Of a stretch of 64,000 bases of DNA, positions 50,589 through 59,442 are shown piece by piece (the stretch's first letter is position 1; each line of letters opens with the position of its first letter). The notes beneath the pieces are model-generated. The model made no database searches, was not told the origin of the DNA, and saw nothing but the letters and a program-made list of their open reading frames with translations. The DNA lies in contig NZ_AUFE01000041.1 of NCBI RefSeq assembly GCF_000426345.1, positions 1 through 64,000 of the forward strand, given 5' to 3'. The DNA is from Cupriavidus phytohabitans. GTDB lineage: Bacteria; Pseudomonadota; Gammaproteobacteria; Burkholderiales; Burkholderiaceae. Made by a program: the position numbers and the translations under genes.

Positions 50589-53500
50589 CTATTCGGATGC
50601 CTTTATCCAAGCCCGTTCGAGTCGCTCTCTGCTTGCTGTGCGGAGCTTTAGAAGGCCCACTTCCTTTGCCATGGCGTTCAATGCCGCTTCGCGGTCAAAA
50701 TGGCGCTCCTTAAATTCGGTCGCGAGAGAGGCGAGTTCCGCAAGAGCAATCTCATCGACTGCCCGTGCTGTGCCAGGTGCTGGTCGGCGAAAAACTATCG
50801 GTTCCTGGGAGCCGCCATCCTTTACCCGGAAGAAAAGACCGACGTCTTCCTCCTCAGTGTGGAAATGACGCTTACTCAGCTCAACCACGCGCTCAACGAT
50901 TCGAGAACCTGTCCGAGACCAGCCGTGAGCGCGAGCAATGCGGCGGGCGAGCACTTCGTCGCGTACCGGACCTTCGGCTCTAACAACGTGCTCCACCATC
51001 GCCAGAAGACGAGCATCGTAGTCGCGCTCGAAGAATTGCTCTGCTTCCGGGACATGGTCGGTCATGGCCAAGTCTACCTCAATGAAGGTGGCTCCAGACA
51101 CGTGGTTGATTGACGATGTATGATTCTTTGCATACATCGCCCCAATGCTCGGCGAACCTTCACTCGAGGTAACGTCCGGTTCAGTCGGCGGGTCAACTTG
51201 CGGTTGCACGACAGCCGACTCGTCACCGCCATCTGGTGCTGCTCTCGCGGCCTCAATTGCCTGCTGGGCAAGCTCGGCGGCGCTTTCGCTCATAGTTCTT
51301 TGTGCACGCTGCTGGGCAAGCAGTGCGTCTAGCTGAGTGTGGACCTTTTCCAGCGTGCCAGGCATATCAATCCACCAATCGGTGGACCAAATGCGAACGA
51401 TGTCCCAGCCAAGACCGCGAAGAACCTGCTCGCGCAGCTTGTCCCGGTCACGTGCGGTCGCGGAGCGATGGTATGTTGCGCCGTCACACTCGACACCCGC
51501 CAGATAGCGTCCTGGTGCATCCGGGTCAACCACGCCCAAGTCAATCCGGAAAGCGGATACGCCGACTTGGGGATGAACAGTCCAGCCTTTTTCCGCAAGC
51601 GCGGTGCAGACTGCCTTCTCAAATGGGCTATCGAAGTCGCCAATGCTGCCGGCAACTGCTTCGCCCAGTGCTCGAGAACCGCGCTCGGCGAACTCAAGGA
51701 AATGCTTGAGGTCTCGGACCCCGATGGCCTGCGTCCGGGATAGGTCCATCTTCTCCGGCCTGAAGCTCCCAAACACGCGCAGCTCTTGGCGGGCCCGAGT
51801 AATCGCGACGTTGAGGCGTCGCTCTCCGCCTTGCTGATTCATGGGGCCAAAGTTCATCGGCATCGTGCCGTCAAGACCAGGCCCGTACGTGATGGAGAAG
51901 TACATAACATCACGCTCGTCGCCTTGAACGCTTTCAAGGTTCTTGACGAAAACTGGCTCAAGTGCTGTTTCGGCGAAGAATGGCTCGATTGACGGGTCCT
52001 TGCGCCGCTCCGCGTCCAACAGGTCCTCGATGAGACGTTGCTGCTCAGCGTTAAAGGTCACGACGCCGACAGTCTGTCCGCTGTCTTGGAAATCCGGAGA
52101 CTTGAGACGTCCAACAAGGTCCGCAACGAGAGCCTTGGCCTCTGGCTTGTTGGTACGGGACCCCCCGCGTTCGTATTGTCCCGCGGGCGCGAGATTGAAG
52201 CTCACGGCCCGGTCATTTGTGACGGGGCTCGGGAAGGTCACCAGGTCCCCACCGTAGTAGCGGTAATTGGAGAATGCAATGAGGCTTTCGTGGCGACTGC
52301 GGTAGTGCCACGATAGCTTCATCGTAGGCAGATTGGCGCCAATGCATTCTTCCAGAATGCTTTCCAGTTCGGTCTCGATGTCTGTGTCGTCGATGTCGGA
52401 CTCTGCACGGTCAAAAAAGCTGGTCGGCGGCAACTGCTTCGGGTCACCGACCATGATGACCTGCCGCGCACGAGCCATTGCACCGATGGCGTCCCATACA
52501 GGAATCTGCGACGCCTCATCGAAGACTACTACGTCAAAATTTGACGCTTCGGCCGGCAAGTACTGGGCAATGGAGAGGGGACTCATCAACAGACAGGGCG
52601 TAAGGCGCAAGACGGCGTCCGATGCCTTGGTCAGCAATTCTCGCAGCGGGAGGTGCTTGGTCTTCTTTTGCATCTCGTACCGCAAAAGGCCCCACTCAGA
52701 GCCATGCGATACTTTCGCTGGCGAGGGAAGCCCGGCCGACAGCTGCGCCCTGACCCATGCCTGGGTCAACGAGACAAAGCGCTCATCAAGTTCACGGAAG
52801 TCATGAATACGCTTCTCGTGCTCCGCCGAAACAAAGGTGCGCAGAACTTCATCACCGTCGACCACCGCATTCAGCCACCAGCGGCAATAGTCAGTCTCGA
52901 ACACCTCTTTGACACGACCGCGCGCAATGGCGCCGTTCTCAAGTCCAGCAACCAAGGGCGCGAGACCAAGCGAGAGCGCCTGTTTCCGGACCTTGCGCCA
53001 TGCGCACCATGCGTTCAGTCGATTCGAGCCCTTAACGACATCCAACGCACGCTCGGCGAGTTGCCCTGGAAGCAGGTCAGTAAGGGTTGAGTATTCAGGC
53101 GTGCTCAGGCCACTTGCTGCAGCGAATCGCCCTGCTGAATTCTCAAGGGTTTGTAGCGCGTCAGTATAAATTCGCCCCTTGCCAGCAAGCGTTCCCGACG
53201 GCTCGAGGAGGGAGTTACTGTCGCCAAGCAGGAGCGCCACGGGAGTCTTCAATGCGGCGAGAAGGTCTGGGGTATCTGCTAGGTTGGCGAGCGCACCCAC
53301 TAAGGCTTCGAAGAACTTGAGAGCAGGTTCTATGGCTTCTGTCTTCGTGTGAAAGCCGTTCCACAGGCCTGATGTCTTGGCCGAGAGGTCCGAATATTCG
53401 AGAAGAGTAGCATTGAGGGACACCAACTGCCGCATCGTCTTCAGGTCAGCCACCGCATTCGGCCCGGCGCGGCCGGTCTCGATTGGCGAGAACCCGTCGT

Positions 53501-56500
53501 CGACCCACTGACTTTCCGTCTTTGCGGATGATAGTGCCACCTGGAAGGCTACGAATGCCTTTGCAACCCCAAGGTCAGTTCCATGCCCTAACCATATGCC
53601 ATCGGTGTCGGACTGAAGAGGAGCGAGGCGTTTGATGACTTGCTCAATCTGCCGCAATTCTCGCATGCGTTGCAGGTCATCTCGGGCAGCATCGCCACAC
53701 TGACCCCGACTAACCGGGTCGAGCCCCACATCTTCCCAGGCATCGCGCAGGCGTGCCTGAGCGAGCGCTGTCTGGAACAAAAGAAGTGCTCGAACAACGT
53801 CGATGTCTGTCTTCAAGCCGACCCAAGCGTTGGAGGTTGGCAGCGAGAGGTCCTCCAATGCTTTGATTTGGTCGTTCAATGTTTCGATTTGGACCAATCG
53901 CTCGATGTCGCCATCGATATCCGGCTCTCCGCCGCTCGTGGCTAAGTCTTTGAGTTTCTTGGTTAGTGAGCGCTTACGCATCAGGCTCAATGGCCATGCG
54001 GAGTCCTTAAGCTCTCGAAGGTCGGACTGCAGGTCGCTGACAATCTTCGTGGGGATGCTTTCCGAGTACGGCAAAGAAAGTTGACCACGGACGTCGGACC
54101 TCTTGCGCAACAGGTCAATGCCGTTCGCGAGCTTTGCTCGAAGCGCCTCACTCCACGGCTGTGACAGCTGAGAGTGAAGTTCGATGTCCCGCTGCAGTTG
54201 ACTGATGCCGAGCCGCAAATCGTCGAGAGTTTGGTTCGACTTCGGTGTCGACAGGGACCGGAGCAACTCTCGATACTGTTCGAGCAGTGGAGCGGCTTGA
54301 CGAAGTGAGTCCGCGATGGCCTTTGCGTCAGGGCGAAGAGCAAAGCGCCAGTCGTAACCAGCTGCTGCAGGAAGCGTGGTAGCGAGAATGCGTAGGCCTT
54401 CTCGTACCCGCCGGTCCAGAGGTAGCAGCGGCAAGCCGATAGATTCGCGTAGCTCTGTCGCTGCCTTTTCAAACCTTGCAACTACCTCCGGCACGTCCCG
54501 AGCAGCTTCTAGCAGTGCTGCTTGCCAAAGTGGTGACCATTCGGTCTGGGCTACGTGAGACAGAGCATTCGCGGTGAGTTGAACTTCCCCGAACGCTTTG
54601 GCGTTGATATCGAGCAACTCGGCAGTCTCGCGAAGTCGTCGCATGCCCTCCACGTCATGTGCTTGGGCAGAAGGCCACGACAGACGCAAGGCAGGCAGGT
54701 CGTGTCCGCCCACAACGCGACCAATGGCTTCATAGACGCTCAGGCCGTTTGAATGGCGCTGATGCAGTCGTTCAACATAACCGTTAAGGTGTGAACGAAG
54801 CCCTTCAAGCCGCGCAGCCTCGGCGTCCCACTGGTCAGGCGCAAGCGAAGCAGAAGCATCCCACGAAGTGCGAAGTTGTTCGAGTACTTCTGTCTTCCTT
54901 GCCTTGCTGGAGTGCAGTTCAAGACAGAAATTGCCGAGGCCGACATCGGCCAGTCGTCGATAGACGACGTCGAGAGCAGCCATCTTCTCCGAGACAAAGA
55001 GGACGCGCTTCTTCTCGGCCAAAAACTGCGCAATCAAATTGGAGATAGTTTGGCTCTTCCCGGTACCGGGAGGTCCTATCAGAACGAAATCCTTGCCCTT
55101 GCTACCGGCGACGACGGCTGACAGTTGCGAAGAGTCAGCGGGCAGCGGACAAAACGTCTCCTTTACTGGGAGTTCTGCATCGAGACGTCTAACGTCCGGA
55201 AACTCGACCGAAGTTTGATAGGAGTCGCGGGGGGATTCGATTAGATGTCGAACAACAGCATTCTGCTTGAGCTGCTCGGTTCGCTCGGTAAGGTCTCGCC
55301 ACATCAGATACTTCGCGAACGAGAACGAGGCGAGGACGACTTCCTCGACGACCTCCCACCCCTTGATGTCTTTGATGGCGTTGGAAACTGACTTCCAAAT
55401 TCCTGCCACGTCCAAACCAAAGTCATCCCTTGGCAGTTCTGAATCCCGTATACCCAGTTCGAGGTCGAAATCCTGGCGCAACATCTCGATGAGCGTGGGA
55501 TTAAACCGCGGCTCATCGTCGTACAGCTTCAGAGTGAATCCGGACCGAGCGCTGCGCCTTTCGAGCCTGACCGGTAGCAGAACCAGAGGAGCCCGGTACT
55601 TCTTGTCTTCCTTGTCATCACGGGTCCATGAGAGAAAACCCAAGGCAAGATACAAGGTGTTGGAGCCCCCTTCCTGAAGCGTGGTCCGAGAACTGCGGAA
55701 GAGCTCTAGCAGGCGGTCGTCCATTTCCTGTTGTGCGAGGCCGACGAAAACCTCGTTACGCTTGAGCGCATCCAATGCGTGCCGGCGCTTCAGGTGCTCT
55801 CGCTCGCGAGCCTCGTGGATGGCTTGACTTCGTGGGTCGGCGCCGTCCATGAGGTCTGGACGTGTCAAAAGCTTCAGCGCATGTCCCTCGGAGAGTATGT
55901 CTTCGAGCAGCTCTGGTTGCGGTGCATCGAGCTTTACCGACTTCTTACCCGCCTTGAAGCTCAGCAGGTTGTTCCTGAGCGATAGGTCAAGCAGCTTGCG
56001 CTGCCAGCGCATGAGACGGTCTTCTGGACGTTCGAATACGTCTTCATTGCCGGCAGCGTCAGCTTCAGTTGGCAAGTCTGGAGCTTCTTCCCAGAGAGGG
56101 ACCTGTTCGTCGTCGCCCTCGGATTCGGCGGTACCGCGTACCACAGCTTGCTCACTCGCAAGCGGCTTGATGCGCTGAAGACGTGCACGCCGGATGTCGA
56201 CTGCCAGCTGGAACTTCGGCTCAGCTTCTTCGGAAAGATGCTCTTCGCCCTTATCGATGGTGAAACCGAACCGGGGTAGGGGACGCTCTGTCAGCAACGT
56301 CGACTCGAAGAGGACCATCTCCTTCAGCTTCACTCGTTTGCGAAGGGCGGTGATGTCATCGACCACGGTGGTGGAGAACTCTTCCGGTTTCAACCACACG
56401 CCTGGGAACGCATGACCACACTGGAATACGATGAGCGGATTCAGTCCCGCTTGTTCGAGCGCTGCACAGACGAAAAGAGTAAGGTCAAGGCACGTGCCAA

Positions 56501-57191
56501 GTCGCGACTCGGTAATCTGGCCTGGTCCGCGGACCTTTTGGCCATTCTGTTCGAAACTGGCGGGGGGAAGCGAGTAATCAATTCCCATCCCGCCAATCGC
56601 GTTCCAGATGGCTGATGCGAGTTCCCATGCACGCTTGGGCCCTTCCTGGTAGCCATTGATGGCGCCTGACTTCCCTGCCGCCCGTAGGACCGTTGCAGCT
56701 TGTTTGAGAACGCGCTCGATTGCAGGCTCGTTTGGCTGCACGAATGCCGCCACCATGTCTGGCAACGACGACAATCCGCTCCACTGATTCCGTGGAAGGA
56801 GCTCAACAACGGATTCTGTCGCCGCCAAGGCTATCGGCTCTTTCCCGCCGGCGACCAGTTGATACGTAACAACCGCCTTCTCGGATTCAGTCAGACGACC
56901 TAGCAAAGGGCCGTCCAGCCCCAGGTCCAAGTCAGCGATTCGTACCGTTTGGCCGCTCGCAAGGTGGTCGATGTGCCATGTCTTTGGCTTGAGGAACGCC
57001 GGCTCTGAACTGGCTGTAAGCCGCAACTCTTTGAAATCATTCTGCGTATCGTTGACAAGCGATAACTCTCGAATGACCGGAACCGCATTCTGAAAGTCGG
57101 CGAGATTCACCTTGCCGACAATCGTGGTCTTAATTTGCACGCAGCTAGGCTGTGCCGGCTCGTCGGCCGGGTCGATGACGGCTGATTCCAT
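50589..57191 (-). CDS. Giant defence protein: transglutaminase-like, DUF4011, SF1 helicase, Vsr-like nuclease, DUF3320-like
   Basis: A protein of about 2200 residues from the ATG at 57191; an in-frame GTG at 57260 would add 23. Order of parts: beta-sandwich N-terminus; transglutaminase-like region near residues 180-280 with candidate Cys in LGTCLDLTLF and His in CGHAFPGVW; DUF4011-like RLMRWQRKLLDLSLRNNLLS near 400; SF1 helicase with Walker A GPPGTGKSQT near 705 and Walker B VVFDEASQIPVWD near 1555; helicase motif SVQGDERDVMYFSI and VAITRARQEL; a Vsr/MTES_1575-like nuclease near 1855-1940 (FRIDLGVVDPD, VECDGATYHR, RIWSTDWW); and a C-terminal DUF3320-like part near 2100. Such proteins occur in defence islands. 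Confidence 0.85.
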   Translation of the reverse strand: MESAVIDPADEPAQPSCVQIKTTIVGKVNLADFQNAVPVIRELSLVNDTQNDFKELRLTASSEPAFLKPKTWHIDHLASGQTVRIADLDLGLDGPLLGRLTESEKAVVTYQLVAGGKEPIALAATESVVELLPRNQWSGLSSLPDMVAAFVQPNEPAIERVLKQAATVLRAAGKSGAINGYQEGPKRAWELASAIWNAIGGMGIDYSLPPASFEQNGQKVRGPGQITESRLGTCLDLTLFVCAALEQAGLNPLIVFQCGHAFPGVWLKPEEFSTTVVDDITALRKRVKLKEMVLFESTLLTERPLPRFGFTIDKGEEHLSEEAEPKFQLAVDIRRARLQRIKPLASEQAVVRGTAESEGDDEQVPLWEEAPDLPTEADAAGNEDVFERPEDRLMRWQRKLLDLSLRNNLLSFKAGKKSVKLDAPQPELLEDILSEGHALKLLTRPDLMDGADPRSQAIHEAREREHLKRRHALDALKRNEVFVGLAQQEMDDRLLELFRSSRTTLQEGGSNTLYLALGFLSWTRDDKEDKKYRAPLVLLPVRLERRSARSGFTLKLYDDEPRFNPTLIEMLRQDFDLELGIRDSELPRDDFGLDVAGIWKSVSNAIKDIKGWEVVEEVVLASFSFAKYLMWRDLTERTEQLKQNAVVRHLIESPRDSYQTSVEFPDVRRLDAELPVKETFCPLPADSSQLSAVVAGSKGKDFVLIGPPGTGKSQTISNLIAQFLAEKKRVLFVSEKMAALDVVYRRLADVGLGNFCLELHSSKARKTEVLEQLRTSWDASASLAPDQWDAEAARLEGLRSHLNGYVERLHQRHSNGLSVYEAIGRVVGGHDLPALRLSWPSAQAHDVEGMRRLRETAELLDINAKAFGEVQLTANALSHVAQTEWSPLWQAALLEAARDVPEVVARFEKAATELRESIGLPLLPLDRRVREGLRILATTLPAAAGYDWRFALRPDAKAIADSLRQAAPLLEQYRELLRSLSTPKSNQTLDDLRLGISQLQRDIELHSQLSQPWSEALRAKLANGIDLLRKRSDVRGQLSLPYSESIPTKIVSDLQSDLRELKDSAWPLSLMRKRSLTKKLKDLATSGGEPDIDGDIERLVQIETLNDQIKALEDLSLPTSNAWVGLKTDIDVVRALLLFQTALAQARLRDAWEDVGLDPVSRGQCGDAARDDLQRMRELRQIEQVIKRLAPLQSDTDGIWLGHGTDLGVAKAFVAFQVALSSAKTESQWVDDGFSPIETGRAGPNAVADLKTMRQLVSLNATLLEYSDLSAKTSGLWNGFHTKTEAIEPALKFFEALVGALANLADTPDLLAALKTPVALLLGDSNSLLEPSGTLAGKGRIYTDALQTLENSAGRFAAASGLSTPEYSTLTDLLPGQLAERALDVVKGSNRLNAWCAWRKVRKQALSLGLAPLVAGLENGAIARGRVKEVFETDYCRWWLNAVVDGDEVLRTFVSAEHEKRIHDFRELDERFVSLTQAWVRAQLSAGLPSPAKVSHGSEWGLLRYEMQKKTKHLPLRELLTKASDAVLRLTPCLLMSPLSIAQYLPAEASNFDVVVFDEASQIPVWDAIGAMARARQVIMVGDPKQLPPTSFFDRAESDIDDTDIETELESILEECIGANLPTMKLSWHYRSRHESLIAFSNYRYYGGDLVTFPSPVTNDRAVSFNLAPAGQYERGGSRTNKPEAKALVADLVGRLKSPDFQDSGQTVGVVTFNAEQQRLIEDLLDAERRKDPSIEPFFAETALEPVFVKNLESVQGDERDVMYFSITYGPGLDGTMPMNFGPMNQQGGERRLNVAITRARQELRVFGSFRPEKMDLSRTQAIGVRDLKHFLEFAERGSRALGEAVAGSIGDFDSPFEKAVCTALAEKGWTVHPQVGVSAFRIDLGVVDPDAPGRYLAGVECDGATYHRSATARDRDKLREQVLRGLGWDIVRIWSTDWWIDMPGTLEKVHTQLDALLAQQRAQRTMSESAAELAQQAIEAARAAPDGGDESAVVQPQVDPPTEPDVTSSEGSPSIGAMYAKNHTSSINHVSGATFIEVDLAMTDHVPEAEQFFERDYDARLLAMVEHVVRAEGPVRDEVLARRIARAHGWSRTGSRIVERVVELSKRHFHTEEEDVGLFFRVKDGGSQEPIVFRRPAPGTARAVDEIALAELASLATEFKERHFDREAALNAMAKEVGLLKLRTASRERLERAWIKASE

Positions 57192-57366
57192 TTGGCCCCA
57201 TTCCCTTAATCTTGTTCGTCTTAGCTCTCGTCGCGCGATGGGTTGCAGTGGCTTATTCACCGTCTGCCTTGTGCCCCACCCGCAAGTATTCCGATTGTTG
57301 ATAGCGGCCTGAAGATGTCAAATCCCCCGTACGGAGGATGTAGCCGCTGAGAACCTCGGTCTGGTG

Positions 57367-57555
57367 TCATGGTCGCCCATCGGTAGCCGATGGCTGGCTA
57401 TCGACAAGGATGCCGTTCCGTTCGCAGTATTCCTCCAAAGCAACTTCGAGCATATTTGTGAGACTTCGCTTTTCGTGTGCTGCAGCACGCTCCAAGAGAT
57501 TCTTGAAGGAGGGGGTAACGCGAAAACTGATTCCTACGCTTTTTGGGGAACTCAT
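57367..57555 (-). CDS. Ribbon-helix-helix protein (Arc/CopG type), copy 2
   Basis: A protein of 62 residues: VGISFRVTPSFKNLLERAAA and EKRSLTNMLEVALEEYCERN. It is clearly paralogous to the protein at 43288-43491; both share the SFRVTP strand and RSLTNM turn. It lies upstream of the giant helicase gene on the same strand and probably regulates it, mirroring the RHH-GmrSD pair. A set of repeated RTTAC motifs precedes its start. Confidence 0.75.
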   Translation of the reverse strand: MSSPKSVGISFRVTPSFKNLLERAAAHEKRSLTNMLEVALEEYCERNGILVDSQPSATDGRP

Positions 57556-57576
57556 AAATGTGATTTGTATTGCGCT

Positions 57577-57615
57577 TTACATTACATCATTACAGCATCT
57601 GTTACGAAAAGTTAC
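57577..57615 (-). promoter_or_regulatory. Array of RTTAC repeats, likely RHH operator
   Basis: TTTAC, ATTAC, ATTAC, GTTAC and GTTAC occur as direct repeats starting at 57577, 57581, 57589, 57601 and 57611. They lie 22-60 bases upstream of the RHH copy 2 start. RHH dimers bind short repeated sites of this size, so autoregulation through this array is plausible. Confidence 0.45.
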
Positions 57616-58101
57616 AAGTGGATGTCGAAATAGTGATGCATAAGGCATTTTAGGTGCGGTTTTTTAGGTATATCCGAATCCACTGCCAGCCTTGGTTGGA
57701 AGCTTCGGTTGGCCAGACCACAGCTCAAGCCAAAGTCAACATGACCCGCCTGGTCAGCGACGATGCCCGACGGCCAAGTTGTCGGCATGGAGCTGGGTCA
57801 TACCGAACGGAACCCTATGCGAAGGGAAGATGAAGCGGCCCCATTTGGAGTGTCCCCCCGGTCGCGGCCCGGCTTGGCTGGTTAGTACCGCAATTGGTCG
57901 ACCAGAGCACCACGCAGTGTTGGGTTACCTTGAAATAGCTCAGCAGGTCTTACCACCAAGTTCAAACTGCTTCTCGAAAATGAAGTTTTTCTGCCGAGCA
58001 ACAGTTCAAGCCACGTAGTGCCTGCCGTGAGCAGGCGTAGCGGTTGTTTGTAAAAGCCGCGGAAATTTCTTGCACTCTTAGCGAGTAGGACTATTCTTGT
58101 G

Positions 58102-58200
58102 GTGAGGGGTTTCCCTCACTGGCTCAGTGAGCGAAACGGCTATGGAGCAAGCCGGAAGTCAGATGGTGTGGGCCAACCCATACAGTCTGTGGGTGCGGTA
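58102..58200. ncRNA. Hairpin-rich segment, possible structured RNA or attenuator
   Basis: Four stems lie close together: GTGAGGG-GTTT-CCCTCAC (58102-58119), CTCACTG-GCT-CAGTGAG (58115-58132), CGGCT...AGCCG, and ACCCATA...TCTGTGGGT. The first two share the bases CTCAC, so they cannot form at once, as in an attenuator. The segment lies just past the stop codon of the minus-strand gene at 58216. No reverse transcriptase or CRISPR gene is near. Confidence 0.3.
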
Positions 58201-58215
58201 CATCGTCCGCTGACG

Positions 58216-58725
58216 TTAAGGTGTAAGCACGGATTCGCTTGCCGCCTTCGCGATGTCTGAGAGGTCGACGTACCTCTCGAGAGCACGTATGGGGAGAACG
58301 TAACCAACCTGCAGAAGAAAGGCTAGTGAAAACGAGCCCTTGCTGACCAAGGATTGGACTTGAGTGGTGTTGATATGAATACCACTCTCATCAAGCCGGC
58401 GGGCGAGTTCGTCCAGCGAAATTGCGTTCTGAGTGAGAAGGTCAAGCACTAGGCGCTGACAAGCACTTTCCCAGCTATCCCTCTCTTCCACTACGCGCTG
58501 AAACTCGCATGGTAAGTCAGCATGCAGCGCGCAGAGGAGCTGGAGGAAGGAGGAAAATTTGAGGCTACCCCGCTGAACTCGCAGCTCGAGACTCTTGGGG
58601 CTATCGCGTACGCCAATCGACCTCAGGGCGATGACCGCGTCCTCGTACGTGGCCCCTTTGCGTGTGAGTAACGCGCGTGCTGTGCGGGAAGCAAGGCGGG
58701 TCCACGGACTCTCGATGTGGCTCAC
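58216..58725 (-). CDS. Protein with two DUF6471-like helical repeats
   Basis: A protein of 169 residues from a GTG start. It contains two similar halves, each a helical HTH-like unit: SRTARALLTRKGATYEDAVI, LRVQRGSLKFSSFLQLLCAL, and in the second half QRLVLDLLTQNAISLDELAR, QSLVSKGSFSLAFLLQVGYV. Single copies of this type (DUF6471-like) are common in proteobacterial genomes as small regulators. A DNA-binding role is inferred from the HTH-like pattern. No ribosome site is obvious. Confidence 0.6.
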   Translation of the reverse strand: MSHIESPWTRLASRTARALLTRKGATYEDAVIALRSIGVRDSPKSLELRVQRGSLKFSSFLQLLCALHADLPCEFQRVVEERDSWESACQRLVLDLLTQNAISLDELARRLDESGIHINTTQVQSLVSKGSFSLAFLLQVGYVLPIRALERYVDLSDIAKAASESVLTP

Positions 58726-58941
58726 GGCATCCTCAATTTTCGACAGGCAAGCGTGCCGCGCCGTTGAAGCGGCCGGCTACATGATTGGCGACTGCAATAA
58801 AGCAGAACGATACCCGACGACGGGAAAGTCGCTTCGTCAGTAGAACTGCTGGAGCAACCATTCTAAACCCAGTGCTTCCCCAGCGGGGAGTGTGAGTGAT
58901 GGTGGCCTTCCTGCAAGTGTTTTGGTGGCGAGGAGGTGCCT

Positions 58942-59442
58942 ATGGCGGCGACGCTGTACTTGGGCATCGATGGGGTTCTGCATCCCAGGGCAATTTCGTT
59001 TACCAAAGGTGAGCGTTTGCCAAAATTGAGGGACGCCGGACACAGCCTTTTTGAGAACCACCTCATTCTCGAGCGCGCACTAGAGCAGTGTCCTCACACG
59101 GTGGTAATCGTTCATTCATGGTGGGTCCCACTGCTTGGCTATCGCCGAACCGTCGAGGCCATACCTGAACGCTTGAGAACACGCATCATCGGTGCGACCT
59201 GCCGCGGCAACAGGCGGCTTCCGTTCGCCTTGACGTCGGCTACCACGAGGCGCGAATGGCTGCGCCAGGACATCCTGCGACGCAGACCCGCAACTCCGGT
59301 CTTGCTCGACTGCGATTTCTGCCAAGTCTTGTCCATGCTTGCCGATAGTGCGTGCGTCGTTGACGCTCGAATGGGGCTGGCAACAATCGGAGCCGCCGAG
59401 CGGCTGGTTGCACTTCTGCAAGATGCGAATGGAAGCGATTAG
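58942..59442 (+). CDS. HAD-like protein lacking the nucleophile Asp
   Basis: A protein of 166 residues with a strong ribosome site (GAGGAGG). The N-terminus LYLGIDGVLHP is the HAD motif I region of a family related to HAD domains in RNA-repair proteins, which normally reads LDIDGVLHP; the first Asp, the nucleophile, is Gly8 here (GGC instead of GAC), while Asp10 is kept. Later family features are VIVHSWWVPLLGY and VLLDCDF. Loss of the nucleophile should abolish phosphatase activity. It starts 216 bases from the divergent DUF6471-like gene. Confidence 0.65.
   Translation: MAATLYLGIDGVLHPRAISFTKGERLPKLRDAGHSLFENHLILERALEQCPHTVVIVHSWWVPLLGYRRTVEAIPERLRTRIIGATCRGNRRLPFALTSATTRREWLRQDILRRRPATPVLLDCDFCQVLSMLADSACVVDARMGLATIGAAERLVALLQDANGSD

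Larger units (their letters stand above)
57556..58215. other. Non-coding stretch with operator-like repeats and a hairpin-rich part
   Basis: About 660 bases. The left end is an AT-rich promoter region for RHH copy 2 with repeated RTTAC motifs (57577-57615). The middle (57690-58020) has an open frame on the plus strand without supporting signals. The right end (58100-58200) is rich in perfect small hairpins. Confidence 0.5.

Noticed and set aside
51302..53320. Plus-strand open frames opposite the giant helicase gene
   Set aside because: They are shadows of the continuous 6.6-kb minus-strand gene, whose domains are recognisable across this region.
57692..58018. Possible 108-residue plus-strand gene
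   Set aside because: Low-complexity, Pro/Ser/Cys-rich translation without a ribosome site or recognisable motif.
58102..58200. Retron non-coding RNA
   Set aside because: No reverse transcriptase gene is present nearby, and no a1/a2 inverted repeats framing the hairpins were found.
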